A stretch of DNA of 64,000 bases from Mercurialis annua (GCF_937616625.2 NC_065576.1:34622628-34686627); one strand, 5' to 3'; positions 1 through 13,541 are shown, counted from the first letter of the stretch. A program made the numbers and translations. The notes: generated from the letters alone by a model not told the origin.

Positions 1-780
1 ATAAATCTAATGCCCCTGCATCTTTTCAGAAATTTAGGTGGAAATCAATCGGTAAAGAAAACTTCCATGATGCTCCAATTAGCCGACCATTCACTCAAGA
101 AACCGCATGGAGTAGTAGAAGACATGTTAGTGAAAGTGGGCAAGTTCAACTTTCCGGTGGACTTTGTTGTGCTAGATTATGCGGTTGACAAGGATTGCCC
201 AATGATTCTTGGGCGGCCATTTTTGAACACGGGGCAGGCGTTGATTGATGTTCATGCCAGAAAAGTCACTTTAAGAATGAATGAGGAAAGTGTGGAGTTT
301 GACATGAGGCATAATGATAGCAAGCGCGAGGAAAAGAAATGCATGTGGATTGATTCTATTGAACCAACATGCCATGTGCCTATGAATGAGGTGATTCCAT
401 TAGGAATACCGGAGGAGGTTCAAGAAAAAGAACCCTCAAGTGTTTGCGCATTGATCAAGAAGGCACCTCATGTCAAACCGCGAAAGGGAAAACCGAGACC
501 TTGGGCATCATGGAAGTTGAAGCTCGATGAGATAGCAAATTCAAGCAAGAGACAAATATGTACGGAAGTTGCTACTCTCGGTGAGTACGTCCAAGTTCAA
601 ACCTCTCATACGCACTCCTATCCGGTGAAGTTGATTTCCAAGTGGAGCGGACCATTTAAAATACGGCGCAAGGTAGATGATGAATTGATTGAATTGGAGG
701 GGACCAATGGAGGCGTCTTTAAAGTTCATAAGGACGTGAGCAAGTCGGTCTTTTCGATCCTCCGTGATGTTGAGGATTGA
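1..780 (+). pseudogene. Ty3/gypsy pol remnant: protease joined to integrase C-terminus
   Basis: The frame is already open at base 1, so the protein starts left of the window; the first ATG (10) is only internal. The first ~100 residues read as the C-terminal half of a retroviral-type aspartic protease (PMILGRPFL near residue 64, then ALIDV and KVTLRMNEE). The catalytic Asp-x-Gly would lie just outside the window. The last ~60 residues read as the end of an integrase (SKWSGPFKI near residue 210, GGVFKVHKD near 236). Reverse transcriptase, RNase H and the integrase core, normally about 1000 residues between these parts, are missing, yet the frame stays open to the TGA at 778-780. This is an internally deleted pol of the Tat/Athila branch. 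The branch assignment rests on motif style only. Confidence 0.8.
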
Positions 781-901
781 CAGTTGAACTTTCGACTTGA
801 AACAAGCGCATTCGGGAGGCATTCCCGAGAGATTCTTTTTCTTTTCCGCACTTCCTTTAATTGTTTTTTTTTCTCGTTTTTCAAAAATATTGGGCAGACC
901 C

Positions 902-1062
902 TCAGCCTGCCTCCAACCGGCCTGGGTGTGAGAACCGGCCAAGGGCCGGCCGAAAAATGCGTTTACGATTTTTTTTCATTTTTTCTAAAAACTGTGCAGT
1001 GGCTCAGCCGGCCCCTAGCCGGCCTGATTACGTGGGCCGGCCAAGGGCCGACCGAGGCACTG
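902..1062. repeat. GC-rich ~60-bp direct repeat with CCGGCC palindromes
   Basis: Two related units, about 902-960 and 1003-1062, both run CTCAGCC..GCC, then GCCGGCC or ACCGGCC, then GGCCAAGGGCC. Each contains the near-palindrome GGCCGGCCAAGGGCC or a one-base variant. They are the only strongly GC-rich stretch in the first 3 kb and sit just after the integrase stop, where Tat-type elements have a fast-evolving 3' spacer. Confidence 0.7.
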
Positions 1063-1462
1063 AAAACCTTTAAAAAAGAATTAGCTGTAAAATTTTCAAT
1101 AAAAATCAGATTTTTTGAAAATCAATTAAATATTTAAATACAAGTCTCTTATGTTAGTTTTGACCCTTTTCTTAAAACAAATAAAGGAAGCATATTTAGT
1201 CTTTTAGGAAGTTTTTATACTTGATTACAATGTTTAATTTCCTTTTTCATTTTACATTTTCCATCTTAATTGATTTTCTATTTGGATTTGTTGTCTTAAC
1301 CATTTTCATTAGGAGTTTACTTACCTTATTGTATTTTAATTTTCCTTTTTAATTAAGCACTGCCATAAAATTATTAGTGTATTAGGTCTATAAATAAAGG
1401 TATTTCAATTTTATTTTTTATTACTTATTCTTCTTTTTTTTATTCTTGCACTTTCTCATAAT

Positions 1463-1500
1463 TGAGAACAATGCATTATTTAAGTGAGGGGGGTAAGAAA
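1463..1500 (+). other. G-run after pol, polypurine-like
   Basis: The sequence GAACAATGCATTATTTAAGT is followed by a run of G and an A-rich stretch (TGAGGGGGG at 1485-1493). Plant Athila/Tat elements often show a similar ACAATGC...TTTAAGT..GGGGG signal downstream of the integrase. No LTR start follows directly, so its use as a plus-strand primer is not shown. Confidence 0.4.
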
Positions 1501-2995
1501 AGGAAAAAAAATCATAATAATAAAAATAAAACAGAAAATTCGACAAAGAAAATTAAAAATATAATTTTATATTTATTTTTAGCATAAATTACGGTTAGAA
1601 ATAGTGTGATGAGGTAAAAAGAAAGGAAAATGTGAATAGAAAAATAAATAAAGTTTTGGTTTGAATTAATAAATTTTTTGTCAATTAATTAGTTCCAAAC
1701 CTTGAATAAATGTTAAGTGCGGTTTTTAATTCTATCAATAGTTAATGATGCTCGACAAATAAAAATGCTAATTATATGACATGATTCAATAAGACTAGGG
1801 TGAATTCAATTTTTAGCTTTTAGTGACCACTGAAAAACGACTGAATAGCCTGATGCGGAATCATAACATGTTTGTTTGTTATCAAAAATTGAGTCATTTT
1901 CAAACTTTTGGAAAATTTTGGCATGACTTGTAATACTTGAGTAAATTGCAAAACACAACAATTGTTCGTGAGAGTTCGAGCCTAATTTTCTTGTTGTGAG
2001 AATTGTTAACATGCTACATTTCTAGAACTTGCTCGGTGTCCGTTCAAAGTTACACGGTTGAGTTTTTGACATTTAGATGATCTTGGTGTTTAGGTACACA
2101 CAATTCATTTTAAACCACTTAAATAGCCTACCCTTCATTCATTAGATTACACAATTTTGAGCCTTAACCTTTTTCTTGACTTTCAACCCACATTCCACAC
2201 TTTTTACCCTTCAAATCTTCATCTCTTTCAACACGTCAACTTGATTTGATAAACATAGATTGAAAAAAAGTGTGATTCTAGCTTGATGATAAAAACAAAA
2301 ATGTGAACGAGTGCCTAAAAAGAAAATGAATGCCTTGCAATAAAAGTGAAAGAAAGATGCAAGAAAAAGTAAGAAAAGAAAAAGAAAATCAAGAGAAAAA
2401 AAAAGAAAAAGAAAAATAAAGGCAACTAAAAAGAAAGAAAAGTTCACTCATTTAAGAAAATTCCAAGCTAGTTCACTATTTCGTACTTCAAAGTAAAGTT
2501 TATTCAAGCCAAATTATTTTAAAAATCCAAAAATATTACTACCCTTTTACCTTAACCTCATCATAACCCAAGAATAAAGACCAACTGATTTTTGTCGAAA
2601 ACTGAGCCAAGTAGCGGAGTCCGGGACTATGAGCAAGCCTATGGTAAATTCGCATGTTTTCAATTGAGAGATATTTTGTTGATTTCACACCTCAAACACA
2701 TGAGTGTCCGACTGAAAACTTGTGAGGAATTAATGCCATTTGCTTATTTATTATGAGTTTATGACATGACTTGCTTAAGTAAGAAAATTGATTATTTTTC
2801 ACATGTCCCACAAAAGATGGTGATTCATTAGTGTTATTCAGTGTTGCATAAGCTAGAATCATAGTATTCTTAGTGTTATCGGATTATGTCATTTTATTTT
2901 CATCCATCATTTGTCTGTATCATCAATGGTTGTTGGCTTAGAAAGTTTTTACTTAATTAATTCATTAGTTTGGTAAATTAATTATTGACTTGTAT
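1501..2995. other. Non-coding retroelement spacer, with a purine-rich tract
   Basis: I see no coding region. About 2325-2450 is almost pure A/G on the plus strand (AAGAAAAAG-type low complexity). The stretch lies between the plus-strand pol remnant and the convergent minus-strand aORF, the position of the long 3' spacer in Tat/Retand-type elements. Confidence 0.45.
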
Positions 2996-3811
2996 TTAAC
3001 ATGTTTCGAGCCTGGATAGTTTGTAGTTAGGGCAAGATTCATGTTTTCCTTGAGGAAGGTATGGATGACTAACAGGAGCAGAGGGAACCGCGACAGAGGT
3101 TGAAACAGGAGCAACGGCCTCAGGCACAACGTTATCCCGCTTGTGGTCTGCCATCAAGCGTTGAGCCTCTTCCTTCAGCAAATGAGGGTCAACAGCAAGA
3201 AAGGAAGTGTCACCACCCAGATGCAAAACAAAAAAATTCCCACGAATAGTCCTCCTATATAATCTTAGCAACCGAGAGACAAGAAAGGCAGAGTCTTCCA
3301 AACTTTCCTCCGCAGCAGGATGATCAGCTTTGAGACGAGCAAGCTTAGCTCGCAAATCAACGTTCTCCCGCCTGAAGAGCTCTTTCTCAATCAACGCCTC
3401 TTTTGCCTAGAGATCAGCAAAGGAGCGATCCGCCTGCTCCGCTACCAATTCACATTCCTTCGCAATAAAATGCTGCTGGGAAATACGATCACCACCAACA
3501 ACAGTCAGCAGCGTCTGAGAAACAAAATCAAAAAGACCTTCATCCGCCAACCGTTGATAAAAGGACGGAGGCTCCATCATCCCAATAAAATCACGGATCT
3601 GGCGAAAGACGCCCACATCATGCCGATTACAACTAAAGGGTAGAATCAGATGAGAACCCCCATGAGGAACGGGAGGGGGAGCAACGACTTCCTTTTCTTC
3701 ATTTTCATCACCCCCCTGAAAGGATGAAGACGCAGCATACGGATCCATGAGAGATGTGTGCAGCTCATCCAAAACTGGAGGAATGGGGGGCAGAAGAGTT
3801 GAAGCGGCGCC
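2996..3811 (-). pseudogene. Antisense extra ORF (aORF) of a Tat/Retand-like element, C-terminal part
   Basis: This is the continuation of the coding region at 13542-14528, separated from it by the insertion of E1. It reads from 3811 down in one frame with a single stop at 3407-3409 (TAG, probably from CAG), then runs on to a stop at 2996. It contains an acidic, Pro/Ser-rich stretch followed by a charged helical stretch likely to form a coiled coil (ELFRRENVDLRAKLARL). Proteins with an N-terminal 'putative gypsy type transposon' domain and a coiled-coil tail are known as extra ORFs, often antisense, in Tat-lineage elements. The convergent arrangement with the plus-strand pol at 1-780 fits that. 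What the protein does is unknown. Confidence 0.65.
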
Positions 3812-6466
3812 TGTCACGACCCAATTTCATGGATCGCGACCGGCGCTAGGGTATGGGTATGGTCGTACCAAAACCCGTAGCAAGCCTCGCGGAAAACAAT
3901 CAAACATATAAACCTGCAGAAACACTGCTCGGGGGCAACCGAGACTCCAACCTAAGTCTAGCAATTTATATCACAGTTCTATTATAAACAACTTAAATAT
4001 CTGAAATACTCAGCTGAACCAAGTCTCAACAGCATGCTTTATATATAACGAGATAAATCGAGAGTATACATACCAAAGGTAATAATAAAATAATCGGACC
4101 AATCCGACAATTCAGAGTACGATAATCAAAACAAATACTAGTTCTACTGTGGTCTAAGAGTTTAAAATAATAGACTAGTTTTATTAACATAAAAACCTCC
4201 AAGAATCAAGAATTGGAGATGACCAAGCTTTTAAATCATAAACCTGGAAAATTGGGAAAACAATGGGGTCAGATATACTGAGATGAGTTCGCAATACTAT
4301 TTACATTTATTAAGTTTAAAACCCTTAAATCAAAACATTTTATACTAATATAGTATGATTATGGAAATACAGTATTGAAATGATCCCAGCGTGAGTATGA
4401 CATATCATACCGAAAAATAAACCCAGAGTGGACGGGAACAAATCCTCGTCAAATACCAGCGTAAGCAAGACATTAGTCTGCCGATCCCAGAGTACTTACC
4501 GGTGCACACAGTCTCGATACAAGCCTATCGAGTAGCTCGTTTCAATCCAGATCTATAATCGCTTAAGACAGTTCAAAAACATTTATAATACTAAAATAAG
4601 ATGCGGTACTTAATAAAGCGGTAAATAGCACTACAAACTCACTGCTTGCTTATCCACGTGAATCTTGGCAAACAGCCAACCCTGCGTAGACTCCAAAGCA
4701 CGAGCAGCCGACGGGTCTAAAACAATATATAAGTAAAAATCTGAACAACCCCTAACTCTAAGATTACTAGACATCATATAGGACTAGCATCTTAACACCA
4801 CCAAAGATCAACATTCGAAACACAATAATCTCAAAGCCAATATACTTACATCCAACCAATATAATAGCTAGCTAAGCTTAGGTGAGTTCTCGTTTTATAA
4901 ACAATCCAGAGTAATATAATTCAAACAACATCTTTCGAAATTCAAGAAATCCCAGAGTAATGTGTTAGCCATATATCAACTATATGCTCGACACAACATG
5001 TCGGGCGACACATGTCTAACCCCACCCAACCAGAGTAAAATCCAAAGTTAAATCCTTAAAAACCAAACCAATGTATTTGAAACAAAGAACTCACTATAAG
5101 CTTAATCCAAAGCAAGTCAAAACCATAAACAACAACAATAAGTCAATAAATTGTCAACACTTGACAATTCCACCCGGAGTTCATACTTCTCAAATAAAAC
5201 ACTTTAAGTGTAGATAAACATGATTCAAAAACACATTGAAACAATGAACTCAGATCTGAAGTATACACTTAGATAACCTTTAAAACCATTGTAAAACATT
5301 ACTACCTTAAAATGCCATAACAACAACTTGTTATCCAAATAACCCAAGGTAAACTAACATCCTTGCATTTACTAAAACAGTTTCCAGCCCTAAGTGATTT
5401 AATTAAGTCACCCTAAGCATGCCATATAGCTAAGGCAAAACACTCCAAGTCATCGAATAGATTACCACACAAATTAACACCCGAAGTACTTGTTTTAGTT
5501 CTTTAAAACGATTCTATGAAAACATTTCCAGCCACTTAAAATAATTCAAAAACAGTGACTTCGACTTGTTAAAACCACATTCTTTATAGCAATTCATTAT
5601 AGCCAAATCCTCTAATATCCCCAAGGTATAATTGGCATCTAAACCACCTAAATATAAAATTTCTAATTTTTATTCAAGGAGAAATATAATTTAAAATCCA
5701 AAACATCAACAAATTGATATACTTATCAAATAAGGCGAAAAATCCATACCACCCATTGTATAAACAATGTTTAGAGATCAATTAACATTGATTTAATAAA
5801 TTTCCAGATTTAACTTCAACCTAACACAGAAAACACAAGTCAAAGCACCCAAGGTATATAATCAAATCATAACCTAACAATCTCTACACATAAATTCAAT
5901 GAATTAGAACCACTAACCTCTTGGAACGGACTAAGAACGGTTTAATAACGAAAACTCAGAAATTATATAACCAAAATCACCCTACAATCAACCAAACGAT
6001 GGCTAAAGGATTAAGAACAACTTGAAACAATTAAACTATGATTAAACCATAAGAGATTGATGGAAAATACTTACCAATGATCAAAATAGGCTTAGGAATC
6101 AATAGGAGGTGATATTCAGAGAGTAGGTGTCGTTTTAGGGTTTTAGAAAAAGAGTAAAATCAGTTTGGGTCGAGTTTAGGGGGTTTAAATAGCAAAAACG
6201 ACGAGCTCCAGAAAAGCTGAAAAAGCCTTTTCTCGATCCAGACAGACTTGTCTCGATCGAGACAAGAGTAAAAAGAAACTCTCTGCCTCAAAAACTACTC
6301 TTGTCTCGATCGAGACAAGAGTTAAAGAAACTCTTATCTCTAAGGCTTGAAACAACAAGGTAACAAACATACACAAACATGATGTATGAACCATAAGGCA
6401 CACAAAACTAAAAATATCACGTCGGAAAGTTCTTCGGAACAAGCCGAAAAAATACGGGGTGTTACA
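3812..6466 (-). repeat. E1 3' LTR
   Basis: It matches 10888-13541 nearly base for base. I count about 15 substitutions, mostly transitions, and one 1-bp indel. In element orientation it starts at 6466 (TGTAACACCCC) and ends at 3812. Confidence 0.93.
6247..6319. repeat. Two perfect 20-bp palindromes in E1 U3 (left LTR)
   Basis: CTTGTCTCGATCGAGACAAG occurs at 6247-6266 and again at 6300-6319, 53 bp apart. A decayed copy lies just left (6232-6246). They sit 147-219 bp inside the LTR start in element orientation, so in U3. The right LTR has the same pair at 13322-13341 and 13375-13394. Confidence 0.9.
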
Positions 6467-6480
6467 TTCTCCCCAACTTA
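6467..6480 (-). other. E1 polypurine tract
   Basis: On the minus strand TAAGTTGGGGAGAA lies directly before the TGTAACACCCC start of the 3' LTR. This is the expected place and composition for the plus-strand primer of a Ty3/gypsy element. Confidence 0.85.
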
Positions 6481-9400
6481 AAAATAAAATCGTCCTCGAT
6501 TTTAAAACAACGAAATTGAGCACTACACATATAAGCATACCGAAGTAGTACACGTAACGCAAACCCAAAGTGTCAATCACAAAACGTAACAGACAAAGTA
6601 ATCACCAAAACTCGACGTACTAACATAGCTTAAAGCAACAACAATCCCAACGTACCTCAAGGAAAGAGGAAAGGATAACGGTTCCTCATATCGGACTCCG
6701 TCTTCCAAGTATACTCCCCAACTATATAAACGAAAAACAAACTGAAACCATATGCATACCTCCACTCATCAACCTACGCACTTGCGTAACCACAACTCGA
6801 CAAGTTGTACCTCGAATGATAACTCAAATCACCATTTAAATAAAATAAAAACTCAATTCTCACACTACATATGTGCACAATTATAAATTTGACAGTTCAG
6901 CGCTCCAAACTATTACTTGAATAGACAAAATATAAACCTCCAAAATTATTCAACTATAAACATTAAACATGCTCACAAGGGAGGTTAACAACTCGCTCGA
7001 GTTGTAACAACTATTTCAACAACCTTACCAAGGTGCAAGGACAAGCCCAAAACTCAAATCGTAATTCTTACAATACCAAAATCTAACACTTTAAATGAAA
7101 ACCTCGAAATCCCCATTAATAACATCATGAAATCCTTGCCACCTACTTAACATCTCTACACCTAGTATCCTATATCAAATATATAAATAAACTTGTTATA
7201 TCAAACGAACGGTCTAGTCCAAAATTAACTAGATAAGGTTCTCGCTAATATAAATTAGCCAACTTTAAAACATTATGAAAATCGAGTTGTACACACGACA
7301 AGAACTAAGCTCGACAAGACCATCAACCTTAACGAATCAATAAACACGTACTCACCTACCGACGTTCCAAAGAGTATATTACTTTAACCTATGATAACCA
7401 AATCTCCAAGTTACATACAAACCGACCCATTCAGAAAGATTCTTCCACTCATACCATAAGAAGCATACAGCCCGAAGTAACCTAAGGTAATTAAATACCA
7501 ACATACATACCAATTTTGTTTCACAAACTAAATCTATGCCGCACATAAAAGGTTAAACAACCAAACAAAATGATATCAAATTTTCAACAACAAAAATTCA
7601 CAATTAATAGTATCGATCAACCAACCTTTATTGTCGAAACCTACCCATCACGATTCTCAATCCTCGAACCAGCTAACTCATATATCCAAACCAAACTAAA
7701 ATTTCTAAAAATATTCCATCAATATAATTCTAACCTCATATTCAACAAGAAATCACTTAGGACATATTCAACACTAAACCGGCTCATTGGTTATGCTTAA
7801 AATCAAACTTATAGGAAATAAAATTTTCCAAATCTAAAACATTGAATTAATATTTTCCTTTTTTAAAGACGTTAGCATCTTATACCTCTCTTTACATACA
7901 AAAACATAAATGCTCCGACCATTGGAAAACTTCCAGCTTTGTAAACACATTAACATTTTCAAAACATTAGTATTTTTATTTCGCAGTTACACCTTACTTT
8001 CAAATAAGTTTGTAAATCTATAAAATTGTTCAACTGACAAAATTATAATTCCTTTTAATTCAATCTTGATAACACTTTATCCTTTTGTAAAAAAAAGAAA
8101 GATATCAGTGAAGCAAATCTCTTTGTTCACACAATAGTTTTATGCGAGTATACAAAAACATTTAACAAAATCTAATATGTAAAACAAACTTCTTTTAGGA
8201 TCACGGCGTATACACACACATTGAGCATAACCAAATCCCTTAATACAACAATGCTCCAATCATAAATTGAAAGCTAATATGTAAGCCTTCCAATCAGACC
8301 TCAAACTTCTATCACACTTATTATAACAATAATTCGAGTGAACCCTTATATCCAATACTAATTCCTACGAAACACAAAATTATGATACTACAGACCAATC
8401 ACTCATAATGTAATCGTCCTCAATTCACCACCATCATCACAGAGTATTTGTCTAGCTAACTTTCCGTAACAGTTTCAAAATCATTCGAAATCCAACAACT
8501 TTATACATTTATTTCAAAGTGACTCGCGAGTTCGTTTGAAAACATTTTTCTCAAAAACACTTTATTGATAAAATCCATTTTACATAATTGTGCGCCAGGG
8601 TGATGACATCTCTCATCCCCAAAGAGTTGTATCCAACTCTAATCATTTCTATGCACGTGATGCATGTACTATTATGCATGTATCAATTATTAATTTATCT
8701 TACATTTAGTGAACATACTCTGTGTTCAATGCAAACCTATATGTGACATTCAAAATGCATGTTCATGATATGTCTGGGCACAATTACGTGTTGAAAATAT
8801 TTCAAATATTTCAGCAAATCAATCTTTGAAATCCATTTCTCAATAAACATTTGCTAGACGTTACACTCTGTGAGATGTGCACTCGATGACCTCAAAATAT
8901 TTCTCAAAATTCCATACTTGCACCTAGCAACATTCGATGCTAAACAACAACTCCTCCTGATAACTTCATTACAACTCTATTATAAAAAGTATCTAACTAA
9001 CCTCAACTTAGACTGAGCATATAACCAAAGAAAAAAGCACATAAAATATGTTCCTATAAAATTTACCGCCAGCTCCCGTATCGCATCACCAGACTTGATG
9101 GAAACATCAGTGTATTAATATACCGATCTATCTTCTTGGTTCATAATTTCCAATATCCGTTCTAGGATAATTAGAAATCATCACCCAAACAAAGAAATAT
9201 TTTCCTCGTCTTCCTCGATATCGAAACCCAAAGATTTCGATCCAAAAACAAAATAGCAAACCCAATTTATCCCTAGTTGATACTATATCAAAACGGGGTT
9301 TAAACAAAGTTAGACTCACAATCAAACTAAAATCAGGTATTTACTATAACCGCATGAAATAATCATCCCACGTGCTACTTCGCACGAATCGATGAAACAA

Positions 9401-10870
9401 AACAATTTACTTAATCCAACATGTAAGCGAATTATACCGCGCAAGTCAAAAGTAAAATATTATGATTGCTACAAATCATAAACCACATAAGTATTGCCAT
9501 TAAGCAAAAACTTTCCCAAGCATACCTAAAAACAAATTCAGAAGGTGCCGCAATATTTTTGAAATCTCATTACAAATCACCATGTAATTATATCACCCTT
9601 TAATAGTACGCTTCAAAATTTTATTTTGAAATCTTAAAGTCAAGTACGAGAACTTCCAAATTTAGTTGAGCCCCACGGTTAAAACAAAATCACTATCTGT
9701 AAAAGTCTCTCTATTTATCAATTTCTTTAAAACGGATATCCAAGAATCCCAAACCATAAAATCATCGAGCTAGCTGAGTCATTACAACTACCACGCTCAA
9801 CTCCTAAATTTGGGTGACCCAAGTCGAACCCAAAACAATCGTTTATAAAACGTATTTAAAATATTTGTAAATCCGGAAAAGTATTTTAATAAAATTTCCA
9901 TCCTTTCAAATCTTGGGAGCTCAATTTAAACCAACCGCTAAACGGTAATTTAAAACTCAAGTGAGAAATCTTTGATTTCAAACATCTATTCTGTAAATCC
10001 CAAAAATTTAAAATGCTGGCATACTACAACATGATAAAATAACTTCAACGTTAAATTCTTAAAACAATGGTTCATCTCATAAAATATCATTTTAAAATCA
10101 TCGCTTGTTAACACCAGACCAAACATAATATATCAAAACACAAGAATATCTTTCTTTTTTTTTTACTGGTAACTCAACCAAAAATCAAACCTTTAAGATT
10201 TTTAAAATCAAACTTCTCTTATGATTTTGTGTCGAAACACAATTCAGATAAAACAATATTCCCAATGAAAATCTTTAAATCAACATGTGGTCAAACAATG
10301 CATGACCATCAAAACACGTTTTAAGGTTTAACCCAAAATCTCTTTAATTGAAAAATAAGGCTAACGCCCAACATACGATCACATTTAAAATCCACAATCG
10401 AGACCAAAGCCAAGATGTACTTTATTAACAGGGCAAAAGCAGTTCAACGCATTATGTAAAATAATCGTAACCATTCCATATATTCTAAATTGTATCAGGC
10501 ATAGTCGCCAAATATATCACACAACACCATACCCAAGTATGAGTTTAGAAAAATTATCCAACCTATGATTTCCCGAGAAATTGAAAGCAATTATAATCAC
10601 CCAAGTGAAATAATCTCAACATGATAAAACACAGCAATTAACATACAAGTGAAATAAATTGTCAATCAAAACATCAATACCAATTAAGGACTGATAGACA
10701 TCACCTATAGGATGTAGGCTGAAGGTTTGAAAACAAATGATGACGTTTTAAAAGACAAGACACGAATCCTAATTCCGCAGTAGATCCTATGACACAATAG
10801 TAACACTTAACATGCCTTAAAGCGATAAACACATAACATGCAAAAATTTGGTCTTAGTTCGAAACAACCA
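6481..10870 (-). other. E1 internal region, non-coding
   Basis: About 4.4 kb of AT-rich sequence without protease, RT, RNase H or integrase motifs in any frame that I could recognise. Three short blocks on its 5' side (8597-8629, 8653-8681, 8772-8789) are shared with element E5. Confidence 0.75.
8597..8789 (-). other. Conserved three-block segment shared with E5
   Basis: Block 1 (8597-8629, 33 bp) matches 26890-26922 with one mismatch. Block 2 (8653-8681) matches 26953-26982, with GTGATGCATGT and TGCATGT in both. Block 3 (8772-8789, GTCTGGGCACAATTACGT) matches 27044-27060. Order and orientation are the same and spacing is similar; the sequence between the blocks differs. Function unknown: a packaging or dimerisation signal, or a remnant of a coding leader, are possible. 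Confidence 0.75.
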
Positions 10871-10883
10871 GGCTCCGATACCA
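10871..10883 (-). other. E1 primer-binding site
   Basis: On the minus strand TGGTATCGGAGCC begins four bases after the end of the 5' LTR. It matches the usual plant tRNA-iMet primer site (TGGTATCAGAGC) with one change. Confidence 0.88.
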
Positions 10884-10887
10884 ACTT

Positions 10888-13541
10888 TGTCACGACCCAA
10901 TTTCATGGATCGCGACCGGCGCTAGGGTATGGGTATGGTCGTACCAAAACCAGTAGCAAGCCTCGCGGAAAACAATCAAACATATAAACCTGCAGAAACA
11001 CTGCTCGGGGGCAACCGAGACTCCAACCTAAGTCTAGCAATTTATATCACAGTTCTATTATAAACAACTTAAATATCTGAAATACTCAGCTGAACCGAGT
11101 CTCAACAGCATGCTTTATATATAACGAGATAAATCGAGAGTATACATACCAAAGGTAATAATAAAATAATCGGACCAATCCGACAATTCAGAGTACGATA
11201 ATCAAAACAAATACTAGTTCTACTGCGGTCTAAGAGTTCAAAATAATAGACTAGTTTTATTAACATAAAAACCTCCAAGAATCAAGAATTGGAGATGACC
11301 AAGCTTTTAAATCATAAACCTGGAAAATTGGAAAAACAACGGGGTCAGATATACTGAGATGAGTTCGCAATACTATTTACATTTATTAAGTTTAAAACCC
11401 TTAAATCAAAACATTTTATACTAATATAGTATGATTATGGAAATACAGTATTGAAATGATCCCAGCGTGAGTATGACATATCATACCGAAAAATAAACCC
11501 AGAGTGGACGGGAACAAATCCTCGTCAAATACCAGCGTAAGCAAGACATTAGTCTGCCGATCCCAGAGTACTTACGGTGCACACAGTCTCGATACAAGCC
11601 TATCGAGTAGCTCGTTTCAATCCAGATCCATAATCGCTTAAGACAGTTCAAAAACATTTATAATACTAAAATAAGATGCGGTACTTAATAAAGCGGTAAA
11701 TAGCACTACAAACTCACTGTTTGCTTATCCACGTGAATCTTGGCAAACAGCCAACCCTGCGTAGACTCCAAAGCACGAGCAGCCGACGGGTCTAAAACAA
11801 TATATAAGTTAAAATCTGAACAACCCCTAACTCTAAGATTACTAGACATCATATAGGACTAGCATCTTAACACCACCAAAGATCAACATTCGAAACACAG
11901 TAATCTCAAAGCCAATATACTTACATCCAACCAATATAATAGCTAGCTAAGCTTAGGTGAGTTCTCGTTTTATAAACAATCCAGAGTAATATAATTCAAA
12001 CAACATCTTTCGAAATTCAAGAAATCCCAGAGTAATGTGTTAGCCATATATCAACTATATGCTCGACACAACATGTCGGGCGACACATGTCTAACCCCAC
12101 CCAACCAGAGTAAAATCCAAAGTTAAATCCTTAAAAACCAAACCAATGTATTTGAAACAAAGAACTCACTATAAGCTTAATCCAAAGCAAGTCAAAACCA
12201 TAAACAACAACAATAAGTCAATAAATTGTCAACACTTGACAATTCCACCCGGAGTTCATACTTCTCAAATAAAACACTTTAAGTGTAGATAAACATGATT
12301 CAAAAACACATTGAAACAATGAACTCAGATCTGAAGTATACACTTAGATAGCCTTTAAAACCATTGTAAAACATTACTACCTTAAAATGCCATAACAACA
12401 ACTTGTTATCCAAATAACCCAAGGTAAACTAACATCCTTGCATTTACTAAAACAGTTTCCAGCCCTAAGTGATTTAATTAAGTCACCCTAAGCATGCCAT
12501 ATAGCTAAGGCAAAACACTCCAAGTCATCGAATAGATTACCACACAAATTAACACCCAAAGTACTTGTTTTAGTTCTTTAAAACGATTCTATGAAAACAT
12601 TTCCAGCCACTTAAAATAATTCAAAAACAGTGACTTCGACTTGTTAAAACCACATTCTTTATAGCAATTCATTATAGCCAAATCCTCTAATATCCCCAAG
12701 GTATAATTGGCATCTAAACCACCTAAATATAAAATTTCTAATTTTTATTCAAGGAGAAATATAATTTAAAATCCAAAACATCAACAAATTGATATACTTA
12801 TCAAATAAGGCGAAAAATCCATACCACCCATTGTATAAACAATGTTTAGAGATCAATTAACATTGATTTAATAAATTTCCAGATTTAACTTCAACCTAAC
12901 ACAGAAAACACAAGCCAAAGCACCCAAGGTATATAATCAAATCATAACCTAACAATCTCTACACATAAATTCAATGAATTAGAACCACTAACCTCTTGGA
13001 ACGGACTAAGAACGGTTTAATAACGAAAACTCAGAAATTATATAACCAAAATCACCCTACAATCAACCAAACGATGGCTAAAGGATTAAGAACAACTTGA
13101 AACAATTAAACTATGATTAAACCATAAGAGATTGATGGAAAATACTTACCAATGATCAAAATAGGCTTAGGAATCAATAGGAGGTGATATTCAGAGAGTA
13201 GGTGTCGTTTTAGGGTTTTAGAAAAAGAGTAAAATCAGTTTGGGTCGAGTTTAGGGGGTTTAAATAGCAAAAACGACGAGCTCCAGAAAAGCTGAAAAGG
13301 CCTTTTCTCGATCCAGACAGACTTGTCTCGATCGAGACAAGAGTAAAAAGAAACTCTCTGCCTCAAAAACTACTCTTGTCTCGATCGAGACAAGAGTTAA
13401 AGAAACTCTTATCTCTAAGGCTTGAAACAACAAGGTAACAAACATACACAAACATGATGTATGAACCATAAGGCACACAAAACTAAAAATATCACGTCGG
13501 AAAGTTCTTCGGAACAAGCCGAAAAAATATGGGGTGTTACA
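10888..13541 (-). repeat. E1 5' LTR
   Basis: It is the partner of 3812-6466. In element orientation it starts at 13541 and ends at 10888, followed by the primer site. It carries the two 20-bp palindromes at 13322-13341 and 13375-13394. Confidence 0.93.

Larger units (their letters stand above)
3812..13541 (-). mobile_element. E1: complete non-coding LTR retrotransposon (LARD-like)
   Basis: Two direct LTRs of about 2655 bp flank a 4.42-kb interior. A 5-bp target duplication GCGCC is exact (3807-3811 and 13542-13546). Read on the minus strand, the element begins TGTAACACCCC and ends GTGACA, has a tRNA-iMet-type primer site after the right LTR and a polypurine tract before the left LTR. I found no gag or pol reading frame in the interior, and the longest ORFs there (7570-7800 and 9128-9325) match nothing. 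It is therefore a large non-autonomous derivative, probably mobilised by a Ty3/gypsy chromovirus (Tekay/Del-like ends). The LTRs differ at about 16 places by eye, so the insertion is recent. It interrupts the aORF. Confidence 0.92.

Noticed and set aside
10..780. Start of a real gene at the ATG at base 10
   Set aside because: The frame is open upstream and the residues before the ATG fit the protease; the ATG is internal.
7570..9325. Open frames inside E1 as retroelement genes
   Set aside because: Short, composition-driven, no gag or pol motifs.
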